From Paucilactobacillus suebicus DSM 5007 = KCTC 3549 (GTDB taxonomy: Bacteria; Bacillota; Bacilli; Lactobacillales; Lactobacillaceae), in contig NZ_AZGF01000009.1 of NCBI RefSeq assembly GCF_001434475.1, positions 1-64,000 of the forward strand: a stretch of 64,000 nucleotides of DNA. Direction: 5' to 3'. Shown one piece after another: positions 35,612 through 43,882 of this stretch. Each line of letters begins with the position of its first letter. Position 1 is the stretch's first letter. The notes beneath the pieces are model-generated. The model was not told the origin of the DNA and searched no databases. It saw nothing but the letters and a program-made list of their open reading frames with translations. The position numbers and the translations under genes were made by a program.

Positions 35612-35878
35612 ATGTTACTAGACTCAGATAAGAAAATCAAAAATATTATGAACGCACAGATTGTTAAAGTGTTCTATCCATTCGTTATCGCTAGAAGCGA
35701 ATACGGCAGCTTAATTAAAATCAGACTATCAAAAGAAGAATTAACGGATCCACTATTCTGGGAGTCAATTCGAAATGTATCTCAAGAAAGATTATGGGTG
35801 CCAGTTGGCAAGAACTATCATCAATTACTTGATAACGACTGGTTATTGGACGAAGCAGAAGAAACAGAGTTCGCATAA
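35612..35878 (+). CDS. Small hypothetical protein
   Basis: 88 residues; AAAGGAG precedes the ATG. A mixed strand/helix protein with an acidic end (LLDEAEETEFA). No membrane segment, no known domain. It converges on the exopolysaccharide locus through a shared terminator. Confidence 0.6.
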   Translation: MLLDSDKKIKNIMNAQIVKVFYPFVIARSEYGSLIKIRLSKEELTDPLFWESIRNVSQERLWVPVGKNYHQLLDNDWLLDEAEETEFA

Positions 35879-35920
35879 AAAAATTTTGTTTGCACAATTA
35901 GATGTCTTAAAATAATAATA

Positions 35921-35968
35921 AAAATAGGTCATCAAATGCTTGTTGAAAGCGTCTGATGACCTATTATT
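35921..35968. terminator. Bidirectional terminator at the end of the exopolysaccharide operon
   Basis: AATAGGTCATCA and TGATGACCTATT form a 12-pair stem with A/T-rich flanks. Confidence 0.8.
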
Positions 35969-35969
35969 T

Positions 35970-36863
35970 TCATTTGGTAGATAGCCACTTTGAAACACTG
36001 GGCCAACTGTTGTGGTTGATTATTACTCGAGGAGTTAATGATAAGTTCTCTCTTGAGGTAACAATGCCATTATTAAGTGTGTATATGACTTTTAAAATTG
36101 GTTGATCAGTTAGAAACTTTTCTACCTGCGGATCTCCGCTTCCGTATGGGTAAGTAAAAATGGGAGTTTTTGAACCAGATTCCTTTTTCATAACTAACTC
36201 ACTAGTTTTAAAATCTTTTTTGAATCTTGAAAAGTTTTTTGGAATATTAAAGACGGCAGTTCCATTTGGCGTTAAATAATGCATATTGTTGGTATGAACT
36301 CCCAGCTCAAGGAGATTTCCTGCCTGCTTTTTCATTTTTATGATTTGTGGCCAAGTTGCTAACTGTTCACCCTCACGATAACGGCCAGTGTTACCTGTGA
36401 TAATGGAAGCTGTGAATGGATAATGGTGTTTTTCTAAAACTGGGGCAGCATTTTCAGCCAGAGTTCTATCGACATCATCAAATGTAATCACCACATATTT
36501 TCCACGAACCTCACGATGTTTTTGAAGCATTGATGCCATCTGAGTTGTTGAGATTACTTTTATGTGATGCTTTTGAAGAAAGTTCATTTGATTTTTGAAA
36601 GTTGATAAATTGACGTTATAAACATGTAGTTGGTTGTTTGGACTAAGTTTTTCGACAGTTTTGACGGTTGAGTTGTTATTCAAAACTCTGTGATAGCAGA
36701 AAACAATAATACCATTTTTTGTTTGCTCGTCTTTTTTTGATAGGGCATAACTTTCACGATTACCAAGTTCAAATTTCACTTGTTTGTGAACTTCAAATGA
36801 CAGAGCGGATAGTAGAAAAACTATAAAAATACCTAGAATCCATTTACGTGTTGTTTTCGTCAT
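35970..36863 (-). CDS. icaB: Poly-N-acetylglucosamine deacetylase (IcaB/PgaB-type)
   Basis: 297 residues from the ATG at 36863, behind GTGAGGTC. An N-terminal membrane anchor (ILGIFIVFLLSALSF) precedes a polysaccharide deacetylase (CE4) domain: CYHRVL, the metal-site ITFDDVD, LGVHTNNMHYL (two metal-binding His) and TYPYGSGD. IcaB/PgaB partly deacetylate poly-beta-1,6-N-acetylglucosamine outside the cell, which lets the polymer stick to the surface. Its start overlaps the end of the icaD-like gene by 20 bases. Length matches staphylococcal IcaB (about 290). Confidence 0.87.
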   Translation of the reverse strand: MTKTTRKWILGIFIVFLLSALSFEVHKQVKFELGNRESYALSKKDEQTKNGIIVFCYHRVLNNNSTVKTVEKLSPNNQLHVYNVNLSTFKNQMNFLQKHHIKVISTTQMASMLQKHREVRGKYVVITFDDVDRTLAENAAPVLEKHHYPFTASIITGNTGRYREGEQLATWPQIIKMKKQAGNLLELGVHTNNMHYLTPNGTAVFNIPKNFSRFKKDFKTSELVMKKESGSKTPIFTYPYGSGDPQVEKFLTDQPILKVIYTLNNGIVTSRENLSLTPRVIINHNSWPSVSKWLSTK

Positions 36864-37149
36864 GATTCTTGACCTCACGTTTTAGTTTATTGATTTTGAT
36901 TGTTCCGTATAGTGAAACTATGATGGCAATTACGATAATTACAGTTCCTAGTGTTTTATAAATTGAAAGAGAAAGATTAAAAAGTAGGTAGTTAGTTACT
37001 AATCCATCGGAATAAATATTGAAAAGAAAACAAATGTTGATAGCGATAATATAGATTGTGATTGCCCAAAGAAAAAGTAGAAAAACTGCACGTTTTGTAC
37101 GGTTAAAAAGAGACGACTTTTTTCGTATTACTAATTTATTTTTATCCAT
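36844..37149 (-). CDS. icaD: IcaD/PgaD-like accessory membrane protein of PNAG synthase
   Basis: 101 residues, the same length as staphylococcal IcaD, with two membrane helices (about residues 20-42 and 65-88) and basic ends. Sequence similarity in this family is weak, so the call rests on topology, size and its place between the synthase and the deacetylase genes. IcaD/PgaD is needed for full synthase activity; in E. coli PgaD together with PgaC forms the cyclic-di-GMP site. GAGGTG precedes the ATG. Confidence 0.75.
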   Translation of the reverse strand: MDKNKLVIRKKSSLFNRTKRAVFLLFLWAITIYIIAINICFLFNIYSDGLVTNYLLFNLSLSIYKTLGTVIIVIAIIVSLYGTIKINKLKREVKNHDENNT

Positions 37150-37152
37150 AAA

Positions 37153-38364
37153 TTACACACCTCGGTCCGGACTACTCCAAGTTCCTTTTCTCGACGGATC
37201 GATGAAGAATGATGCCAAGGCACTCGTACAACTTACTAAGTTAACAACCCAGTAGAAGACGATATAAAGAGGCAGGAGAAGGAGATCTCGTACGTCAACA
37301 TATCCCTGACGTTTGGAACTAAAAAAGCCAATTATAAACTGAGTAATACTTAAAATTACTAAAACAAACAGAATACCACCATCTAGAATAAGTGAGTGAG
37401 TAAAGATAACAATGAAAAAGTACATTAGTACTGCAAAAACGCAGCAGATCGCCCAAGCATTACTTAATACCATGTCTAGGAGAAGCCATTGTTCGGCCAG
37501 ACGGCCATTAATAAACATGTCACGTCTGTTAATGAGGACCTCGAGACCACCTCTAGCCCAACGGCGTCGTTGACGAATTAAGTCGCGAACTTTTTCCGGC
37601 ACTAGAATCCATGAAACAGCTTGAGGACAATAAACAACATTCCATTTCTTGCTATACAGTTTCCATGTCATATCAATATCTTCGGTCAGCGCTTCGACTG
37701 TCCAGTTATTCACGTCTGTAATGGCAGATTTTCTGTACGCAACTATCACGCCCGAAACTGTTGTAATGTGACCAGTAATAAACGCTTGTCCACGTTTTAT
37801 AATGTCGATAATGCCAATATATTCTAATAGTTCCAATCGTCCCAACAGAGTGGTTCGATTTCGAACAACTGGGCGCCCAGCAACCGCGCCAACTTTTTTG
37901 TTTTGAAAGTATGGCATAATGTTATTTAGTGCGTTTTCGTCAATGTAGGAGTCAGAATCGAGACAAAGCAAGAATTCTCCAGATGCATAAGGTAAACCTT
38001 GATTAAGTGCATTGGCCTTGCCACCATTCACAACTATTGGTACAACTTTAACTTTAAGGCGTGAGTTATACATGCTTTGAAATGACTTCATTATTGATAG
38101 TGTCTTATCGGTACTACCATCATCTATGAGTATTAATTCAATATTTTTATATTTTAAATTAAAAACTGATTCTACGACTTCATGCAAAGTTTTCTCTTCA
38201 TTGTGTGCTGGAATTAAAACAGAAACTAGAGGAAAAGTGTTCAAATTGTTTTTACCCAAGACTTTTTCTTGATGTTGCATGATAGAAAAAAAGATTGATC
38301 CACAGATCCAAACAATGGAGACAATCAACGGATATAAAATAACAAAATCGCTAATTATAAACAT
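37153..38364 (-). CDS. icaA: Poly-beta-1,6-N-acetylglucosamine synthase (IcaA/PgaC-type glycosyltransferase)
   Basis: 403 residues. One N-terminal membrane helix, a GT2 domain, then three or four C-terminal helices. The active-site motifs are complete: VLIPAHNEE and LIDDGSTD (UDP site), LCLDSDSYI (the DxD-like metal site), the base in ALTEDIDMTWKL, and QRRRWARGG (QxxRW). This is a processive synthase that polymerises GlcNAc from UDP-GlcNAc and extrudes the chain. It lies four bases upstream of the icaD-like gene and 16 bases after the GH20 gene. Confidence 0.9.
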   Translation of the reverse strand: MFIISDFVILYPLIVSIVWICGSIFFSIMQHQEKVLGKNNLNTFPLVSVLIPAHNEEKTLHEVVESVFNLKYKNIELILIDDGSTDKTLSIMKSFQSMYNSRLKVKVVPIVVNGGKANALNQGLPYASGEFLLCLDSDSYIDENALNNIMPYFQNKKVGAVAGRPVVRNRTTLLGRLELLEYIGIIDIIKRGQAFITGHITTVSGVIVAYRKSAITDVNNWTVEALTEDIDMTWKLYSKKWNVVYCPQAVSWILVPEKVRDLIRQRRRWARGGLEVLINRRDMFINGRLAEQWLLLDMVLSNAWAICCVFAVLMYFFIVIFTHSLILDGGILFVLVILSITQFIIGFFSSKRQGYVDVRDLLLLPLYIVFYWVVNLVSCTSALASFFIDPSRKGTWSSPDRGV

Positions 38365-38380
38365 ATTAATTTGTTCCTTT

Positions 38381-39526
38381 CTAATTATTTTTTTGTGTGA
38401 ACTCGTTACAGATTTTGAAAAAGGTATTAATGAACTTAGTTGATGAATTCAAAACCTGCTTTTGGGGGAATGTATGTGACGGATCACCCCAAATTGAAAC
38501 TGAGCTTCCTTCAATATTGGTTATATTTTTAATATGACTGGTATTGTCGTTATTCCACATTTTTGGATTCCAATTTGATTTCATGTCACTACTCATATAT
38601 TTGATGTTTTTTGTTTTTAAATTTGTTTTATTTAGTATGAAATAAAGATAGTAGTCGTTGTAATTTAAAACCTTGTATCCTGATTTGAGTAAGGTTGGCA
38701 GTGATGCACGGCTCTTACGTCTTTGGTTTGCGGCTTTTCCAGTCTCGTCACCAGTCCAGTTCCAGTACGTAATGTGAATATTTTTATTAATTTGATTAAC
38801 TTCAGAATTTAAAAAGCCATCATTCCACGCTTCAGGAATCATATTCATTTTAGAAATTGCTTTGCTCGTTGTATTTAGGTAGTAAACATAGGCAGAGTTT
38901 GGTTTATTGCTGTTTGAAAATTCGTCACCACCGAGGTGAAATCTGGCGTTATTTTGATTAATGAACGGTTTAGCAACCATTTGATCCAGGTGGATAACGA
39001 AATTAGCTCCGGTACTGTTCAATTTGATTTCCCGTCCATAATATGAATTGTTGTAAGAAATGTTAGTCACAGTTTTATTCATATTTTCGGCCTGCATGTC
39101 TTTTATTAATCCGCCAACGTGCGCAGGTGTGTCAACTTCGGGAATAATTGTGACATTCTTTTTTTTCGCATAATTCACTAAATTATTCATTTGGTTTAGT
39201 GAATAAAACTTTTGTTTTGTTTTCTTATTTTCCCAGGTTCCATCATGAAATTGTGCTCGAGACTTTGTCTGGCCCACCAGACTGTTTTCTATGCCAAAAT
39301 CGTTTGAATCTGTTAGATGTAATTGTAAAAATTGACCATTATCTTGATGAATGATATCGATAAACTGTCTTAACGTTGCTGTACTGTAATGTTGGCGGGC
39401 AACATCAAGTGTGACACCGTTGAAATTTACGGATTGCGTTGATGCCTTTGCGATGGTATTGATACAGATACAAGTTAATAAAAAAATGATTACGACAGAT
39501 AATAATTTAGTCTTTTTGTGTCCCAT
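38381..39526 (-). CDS. GH20 beta-hexosaminidase, dispersin B-like
   Basis: 381 residues from the ATG at 39526. A signal peptide (LLSVVIIFLLTCICINTIAKA) is followed by a single GH20 barrel without the N-terminal domain of larger hexosaminidases, as in dispersin B. TLDVARQHYS opens the barrel, HLGGDEF (about residue 198) holds the catalytic Asp-Glu pair, and WND, YWNW and SIWGD line the sugar pocket. Dispersin B cuts poly-beta-1,6-GlcNAc. As the first gene of the synthesis operon it probably trims or releases the same polymer. Confidence 0.87.
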   Translation of the reverse strand: MGHKKTKLLSVVIIFLLTCICINTIAKASTQSVNFNGVTLDVARQHYSTATLRQFIDIIHQDNGQFLQLHLTDSNDFGIENSLVGQTKSRAQFHDGTWENKKTKQKFYSLNQMNNLVNYAKKKNVTIIPEVDTPAHVGGLIKDMQAENMNKTVTNISYNNSYYGREIKLNSTGANFVIHLDQMVAKPFINQNNARFHLGGDEFSNSNKPNSAYVYYLNTTSKAISKMNMIPEAWNDGFLNSEVNQINKNIHITYWNWTGDETGKAANQRRKSRASLPTLLKSGYKVLNYNDYYLYFILNKTNLKTKNIKYMSSDMKSNWNPKMWNNDNTSHIKNITNIEGSSVSIWGDPSHTFPQKQVLNSSTKFINTFFKICNEFTQKNN

Positions 39527-39879
39527 CAAAGTATACTCACCTCTTCAAAAAAATAGATGTTTTGTAATTAGAGACACCTAATTTGGATTAGTAATTATTT
39601 ATATATTCTGATAAATAATACTTCATCAATTTTTAATAACAAGTAAATCAAATAAAAGACATTCTTTTTTAATAAAATAATCATTTCCTTAATAAAATTT
39701 CGATATACGTTGATATATATTATAAATAACCATTATCTGTAATAATTAATGTAGTGATGGGCAAATTGTTTATTAAAAGACAATCAAATTTTTGTACATT
39801 ACATTGGTTAATTGAATACAGTAAAAAAGCGCTAAACCAAATAAGTTAAGCACTTTGTTTTTACATCTTTAGTTGAAAT
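39527..39879. other. 350-base intergenic region between the c-di-GMP genes and the exopolysaccharide operon
   Basis: AT-rich. The left part must hold the promoter and leader of the leftward GH20-ica operon; the right end holds the terminator of the GGDEF gene. I see no riboswitch-like structure. Confidence 0.4.
39822..39862 (-). terminator. Terminator after the GGDEF gene
   Basis: On the minus strand AAAGTGCT and AGCGCTTT (with a G-T pair) enclose a loop and are followed by T residues. Confidence 0.65.
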
Positions 39880-41007
39880 TTAATTGTTAGCCTGAATAAC
39901 CTGACCTTCTGAAGTGATTCGGTCACGGCCACTATTTTTGCTATCATAGAGGTAGCTATCCGCGCGCTTGTATGTGTCATCTAATATTGCATCTGCCGGT
40001 TGCATTGCAGACATGCCCATTGAAATTGTGACGTTAATTTTATACTTATCGTATTCAAAAATTTTGGTTCGAACGTCTTGCCAGCATTGTTTGATAATAG
40101 GTGCAACTTGTTTTGGATTCATATTTGGGAAAATAATGTTAAATTCTTCTCCACCTGTACGATAAAGGTATTTATCTGCATCATAGGGTTTTAGCGTATC
40201 ACGCAAGGTAGTGGCAACACCAACTAATACTTCGTTCCCAGCTAAGTGACCATATGTATCATTAATGCTCTTAAAATGATCAACATCCAGCGTTACCAGT
40301 GTAAATTCACTATCTTCATTTTTACAATTTTTGAAAAGTTCTGTGACATCGTGCGTGTATAAAGCGTAACTTCTTGCATTAGTTAAAGTGTCAAAACTGG
40401 CCACTTTTGCTGTTTCTCGTGCATGCATTACACCTTGACCAACCTTAATTAGGAGGATACCAATAATGGCACAATCAATGAAGTACATCAGCATTGCTTG
40501 AATCATGACTGACACGACCGTTTCAGAGGAAGTCAACCAAAAAACGATGCAGGTGTAAATACAGAACATTAAGCGGGGCAAAAAATTAAATGAGAGTTTA
40601 TCCTTCAAGTGCCAGTTAAGTGACATGGCAACAAATAGGACGACAATGGCAATTAACGACGAAGTTGATATCGCCGGTATATTGACTAGCCACCACAGGA
40701 CAATGCAAAAAACTCTGGCTAGGTACTCCCAAAGAATCATACCAACATTTAGTAATGGCAAAGTGACAGCTAGCAGGCCAGTTGTAATGTTGAGCAAAAA
40801 TAATTGAGGGTAGACGGATTCCATTATTCTGGATAAGGCGATCATTAATAGGATTGTTACGATCATACCCCATCGAGCAGCTTGGACTTTGATGTTTGAA
40901 TATCTATCAATACTTGGATGAGCGACTTGCCAAATTACTAAGTAAACAGCCTCAAAACCAATTATAACTATGAAAGTAAAAATACTTTGAACGATCCACT
41001 GTGACAT
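39880..41007 (-). CDS. Membrane GGDEF-domain protein, putative diguanylate cyclase
   Basis: 375 residues. The N-terminal ~190 form six or seven membrane helices without extracellular domain; the rest is a GGDEF domain with FDTLTNARSYAL, LDVDHFKSINDTYGH and the active-site RTGGEEF. The catalytic residues are intact, so synthesis of cyclic di-GMP is expected. The RxxD inhibitory site that normally precedes the signature is not present (DADK stands there), so product inhibition is probably absent. It lies 24 bases after an EAL gene, forming a synthesis/degradation pair, and upstream of the GH20-ica operon. Confidence 0.88.
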   Translation of the reverse strand: MSQWIVQSIFTFIVIIGFEAVYLVIWQVAHPSIDRYSNIKVQAARWGMIVTILLMIALSRIMESVYPQLFLLNITTGLLAVTLPLLNVGMILWEYLARVFCIVLWWLVNIPAISTSSLIAIVVLFVAMSLNWHLKDKLSFNFLPRLMFCIYTCIVFWLTSSETVVSVMIQAMLMYFIDCAIIGILLIKVGQGVMHARETAKVASFDTLTNARSYALYTHDVTELFKNCKNEDSEFTLVTLDVDHFKSINDTYGHLAGNEVLVGVATTLRDTLKPYDADKYLYRTGGEEFNIIFPNMNPKQVAPIIKQCWQDVRTKIFEYDKYKINVTISMGMSAMQPADAILDDTYKRADSYLYDSKNSGRDRITSEGQVIQANN

Positions 41008-41031
41008 AAAATTCCTCCAGGAATTCCTTGA

Positions 41032-41706
41032 TTACTTCATTATTGCTGGTTTACCTGTGTAATATCCTTGTACAACGTAGCAGGGATATTCCTTACCAAT
41101 TACTTCCATGTCATGGGCAGTTTCCAGTCCTTCGATTGCAAGCATTTTATTGTTTTCGTTCGATAGATCGTACCAATAGTCAAGTTGAGAAGTTACTTTA
41201 TTAATATCATCAAATGGTCGAAATCCCTGAAATGCAAATTTATATTCATCGATGAACGGATTCAGATAATTGACTAATTCTGGGCTATTTTCTCCGGTTC
41301 CCACATCATCAATGCAAACAAGCAGGCCTCGATCGTGGAACATTTTTGCACCATCATACAACTGATTCTCAGTGACTCCAGGTGTTATTCGTTCTGTTAA
41401 TTCAGTATAAATATCGATATCAGTTTTCGATTGAACTCGACGCACCATATCAATATAATTCGGATTTATGAATTGATCTTGCTCCAGATTGAAAGATAAA
41501 AGTTCAATATTAGCTGGTAGATCAGCTATCGTGCTGTTGAGTAGCTTTTCCAGTTCTTCACTGGTTATTCTCGAAAAGTCTTCTGGTAATTGCCATAGAC
41601 CGTCTTTAAATTCTCTTAAAAAAAGTTCATATCCAATAGGTCCTTGTCCCAGACGGTTTGAATGAAATTTGGGTTGTCCAAAAAATGTATGCATAGTTGG
41701 TATCAT
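41032..41706 (-). CDS. EAL-domain protein, putative cyclic-di-GMP phosphodiesterase
   Basis: 224 residues, a lone EAL domain similar in plan to the protein at 7811 (GYELFLREFKDGLWQLP against GYELLMRRRDGDQWVLP). The signature is ELF, but Asn in FNLEQD, Glu in TELTER, the Asp pair in IDDVGTG, Lys in YKFAF, Glu in IEGLET and Gln in VQGYYTGKP are present. The start is ambiguous: ATG at 41706 is very close to GAGGAAG and ATG at 41694 rather far. It is co-transcribed with the diguanylate cyclase. A 27-base motif shared with the dlt leader lies upstream. Confidence 0.85.
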   Translation of the reverse strand: MIPTMHTFFGQPKFHSNRLGQGPIGYELFLREFKDGLWQLPEDFSRITSEELEKLLNSTIADLPANIELLSFNLEQDQFINPNYIDMVRRVQSKTDIDIYTELTERITPGVTENQLYDGAKMFHDRGLLVCIDDVGTGENSPELVNYLNPFIDEYKFAFQGFRPFDDINKVTSQLDYWYDLSNENNKMLAIEGLETAHDMEVIGKEYPCYVVQGYYTGKPAIMK

Positions 41707-42004
41707 CTTCCTCGACTTAGTTTTTTGAAATAAAAGTCCTACACAGTTTAATTACGTGTATGGCTCGTAAATTACACATTCTTTTGTAATTTAGTGGGTT
41801 ACTAAATCATTGCATAGCACAATGCATAACGATAATTCTATTTCATACGTACACACTACATATTAATGAGCTATAAAACAAGGGTAGGTAAAATTTTAAT
41901 TCTCTCTATATTTTTGTGATTTCTGAAATTATACATAAGATCGAAACCACTGGATAAATAATTCTATCTAAAAAGCGCCCCCGTAAAGGTACGCCATTTC
42001 AATA
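41707..42004. other. Intergenic region upstream of the EAL-GGDEF pair
   Basis: It contains the shared 27-base motif (41754-41780). At 41966-41998 a GC-rich imperfect hairpin followed on the minus strand by CTTTTTAG probably terminates the DUF454 gene. Confidence 0.45.
41754..41780. promoter_or_regulatory. Motif shared with the dlt leader (possible operator)
   Basis: ACGTGTATGGC-T-CGTA-A-ATTA-C-ACATT; 24 of 27 bases are identical to 54875-54901. TACG and CGTA form a loose inverted repeat. It lies about 50-75 bases before the EAL start. Confidence 0.5.
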
Positions 42005-42238
42005 TTATTGATGAGTTATCCACTTTGCAAGTTTAGGATTATTATGTCTCAGCCAGTGCATTATCTTTGTATGGATTAGCCAATGTCGAAACTTGGGAGA
42101 TAGTCTTTCCAGACAGATTAGGGTGATAACAATAAATGGAATACCAGGAACAAGGGGCAATAGCAAACCAGCAATACCCAGACCTAAACTAGCTATTGCT
42201 CCAATAGTCCATAAAATACGAATTAATATTGTTGGCAC
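42005..42238 (-). CDS. DUF454 family small membrane protein (YbaN-like)
   Basis: 77 residues with two membrane helices around GLLLPLVPGIPFIVITLICLE, matching the DUF454 pattern, and a basic C-terminal tail with the family's SPKFRHWL. Start GTG with GGGAG about ten bases upstream. Function unknown. Confidence 0.7.
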   Translation of the reverse strand: MPTILIRILWTIGAIASLGLGIAGLLLPLVPGIPFIVITLICLERLSPKFRHWLIHTKIMHWLRHNNPKLAKWITHQ

Positions 42239-42389
42239 AACAAATCATCTCCCATAATTCTAATATAGCTATAACACGATATAGTTCCAACGTTAAAGCG
42301 CTTACTTAAACTATCGTTTTTAGTTTAATTTTTTCAAAAAAAGTTCTTAGGTCATTGATTATATGTAAATACGTATGTAAAATAATGTC

Positions 42390-42520
42390 AGTATTCAAAG
42401 AAGAATACTTTATCCATGTTCTCCTGGCTTGCTAGACTCCCCCAAGTGTCGAAAAGCCAATATTCTCAACCAAGCACGCTGATAATGAGTTGTTCTCATA
42501 GTCTGCGTGTTTATTATTTG
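42390..42520 (+). ncRNA. Candidate small RNA G (about 130 nt)
   Basis: The promoter TTGATT-N17-TAAAAT (42355-42383) predicts a start at about 42390, followed directly by GTATTC-AAAGAA-GAATAC, a 5' hairpin containing the GTATTCAA found at the 5' ends of A and C. Two C-rich stretches follow (GTTCTCCTGG and GACTCCCCCAAG). The 3' structure has CACGC / GCGTG and ATGAG / CTCAT stems followed by TTTATTATTT, a weak terminator. It ends just before the riboflavin promoter, so a long leader of that operon is the alternative. Confidence 0.45.
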
Positions 42521-42544
42521 TTGAATTATTAAATTGAGTATAGT
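42518..42544 (+). promoter_or_regulatory. Probable promoter of the riboflavin operon
   Basis: TTGTTG-N15-TATAGT (or TTTGTT with 16 bases) about 30 bases before the FMN riboswitch. Confidence 0.45.
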
Positions 42545-42571
42545 AGCATGTAGTTTGAAAACTGAATAGAT

Positions 42572-42697
42572 TTCTTCGGGGCAGGGTGTAATTCCCGACC
42601 GACGGTGACAACATAATGTTGAAGTCCGTGACCCGCGTTGAGCGGTGGATCCAGTGAGAGTCTGGAGCCGACAGTAAAGTCTGGATGGGAGAAGAAA
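42572..42697 (+). ncRNA. FMN riboswitch (RFN element)
   Basis: All conserved blocks are present in order: CTTCGGGGCAGGGTGTAATT, CCGACCGACGGT, AGTCCGTGACC, a variable arm, GGAGCCGACAGT and AGTCTGGATGGGAGAAG. It binds FMN and, when occupied, permits the terminator at 42785-42815, so the riboflavin operon is on only when FMN is scarce. Confidence 0.96.
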
Positions 42698-42784
42698 AAA
42701 TACGATATCATTTCGTACCATTGGTGTACTCTTTTTTTGAGTACGCAAATTCCGTATGAAATCTTATTTAGCTTATCAAATAAT

Positions 42785-42815
42785 GGGCCCCGCATTTAAT
42801 TGCGGGGTCTTTTTT
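42785..42815 (+). terminator. Riboswitch-controlled terminator
   Basis: GGCCCCGC / GCGGGGTC with an eight-base loop, followed by TTTTTT, 16 bases before ribD. Confidence 0.9.
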
Positions 42816-42830
42816 AGTGAGGTGAGTAAG

Positions 42831-43880
42831 ATTACACAAGATCAAAAGTATATGCAAATGGCCGTTAATTTAGCATTGTTGGGTAAATATGATACTTGGA
42901 CTAATCCACTTGTAGGTGCTGTAATTGTCAAAAATAATCAGGTGATTGCAACAGGATATCATCATAAATTTGGTAAAGAACATGCCGAAATTAATGCATT
43001 AAGTCACCTAGACCAACTAAGTCAGGCAAAAGGCGCAACTATCTACGTGAGTTTGGAGCCTTGCAGTCACTACGGCAAAACACCACCGTGTGCAAGAAAG
43101 CTAGTAGAAGTTGGTATTAAGCGGGTAGTGGTTGGTCAACTGGATCCAAATCCATTGGTTGCAGGTAAAGGAATACAGATTTTAAAACAGGCTGGCATTG
43201 AAATTACAAATTTGAACTGTACTCAATATATAAATCAGACCTATAACTTTTTTTATAACAACCAGCGTCCATTTATCACATTGAAATATGCCATGAGTTT
43301 AGATGGCAAGCTTAACTTTCAACATGGACAAAGATCAATATTGACGGGTGAGACCGTCCACGATGATAGCCAGCGTCTTAGAATGGATAACCAAGCGATT
43401 TTGATTGGAGAACACACACTTGATGTTGATGATCCGTTATTAACTGTTCGTTTAAAGATAATGGAATTTCCACCGATTAAAATTTTGCTAGTTAATGATG
43501 TGAATCAAATTAATATGGGATTGAGAATATTTTCAACAGCTGGCTCAATCTGGATTCTTAGTAAAACTATTAGCAAGAAAAAGATGCCTAAGAATGTGAG
43601 AGTGTTTGCAGATGATAGCTGGCACGTCGAACAAATAATTGAATTAATGCATGATGAAGGGATTCAGTCACTACTGGTAGAAGGTGGCAGTGAGGTCCAG
43701 GCACGATTTATGTGCAGTGGCATTGTTGATCAGATTGTTAGTTATGTAAGTGGTCAGGTATTTGGTGGCACTGCGTTACCAGTTGCCAAAGGTGCTGGTA
43801 TGAATAAACCGCTGAAGATGAACATTCAACAGGTGGCTCAGCTAGGTCCGGACGTTAAAATTACGGCAAGGAGAAATTAA
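42831..43880 (+). CDS. ribD: Bifunctional diaminohydroxyphosphoribosylaminopyrimidine deaminase / 5-amino-6-uracil reductase
   Basis: About 350 residues. The N-terminal deaminase has the zinc site HAEINAL and EPCSHYGKTPPC; the C-terminal reductase begins at PFITLKYAMSLDGK and contains LVEGGSEV. It performs steps two and three of riboflavin synthesis. The start is unusual: the only good site, GAGGTGAG (42819-42826), is placed for an ATT at 42831 giving ITQDQKYMQMA, the normal RibD N-terminus. A GTG at 42822 lies inside that site. Longer frames run through the riboswitch terminator and are not real. Confidence 0.9.
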   Translation: MTQDQKYMQMAVNLALLGKYDTWTNPLVGAVIVKNNQVIATGYHHKFGKEHAEINALSHLDQLSQAKGATIYVSLEPCSHYGKTPPCARKLVEVGIKRVVVGQLDPNPLVAGKGIQILKQAGIEITNLNCTQYINQTYNFFYNNQRPFITLKYAMSLDGKLNFQHGQRSILTGETVHDDSQRLRMDNQAILIGEHTLDVDDPLLTVRLKIMEFPPIKILLVNDVNQINMGLRIFSTAGSIWILSKTISKKKMPKNVRVFADDSWHVEQIIELMHDEGIQSLLVEGGSEVQARFMCSGIVDQIVSYVSGQVFGGTALPVAKGAGMNKPLKMNIQQVAQLGPDVKITARRN

Positions 43881-43882
43881 TT

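Noticed and set aside
42292-42305. TTAAAGCGCTTACT as a catabolite-responsive site
   Set aside because: It resembles the cre core, but both end positions mismatch and no carbon-catabolism gene is adjacent.
42410-42795. Long leftward open frames across the region before ribD
   Set aside because: They run antisense through the FMN riboswitch and its terminator, with no ribosome binding site.
42756-42830. In-frame N-terminal extension of RibD from 42756
   Set aside because: It would translate the riboswitch terminator hairpin; the only good ribosome binding site lies at 42819-42826.
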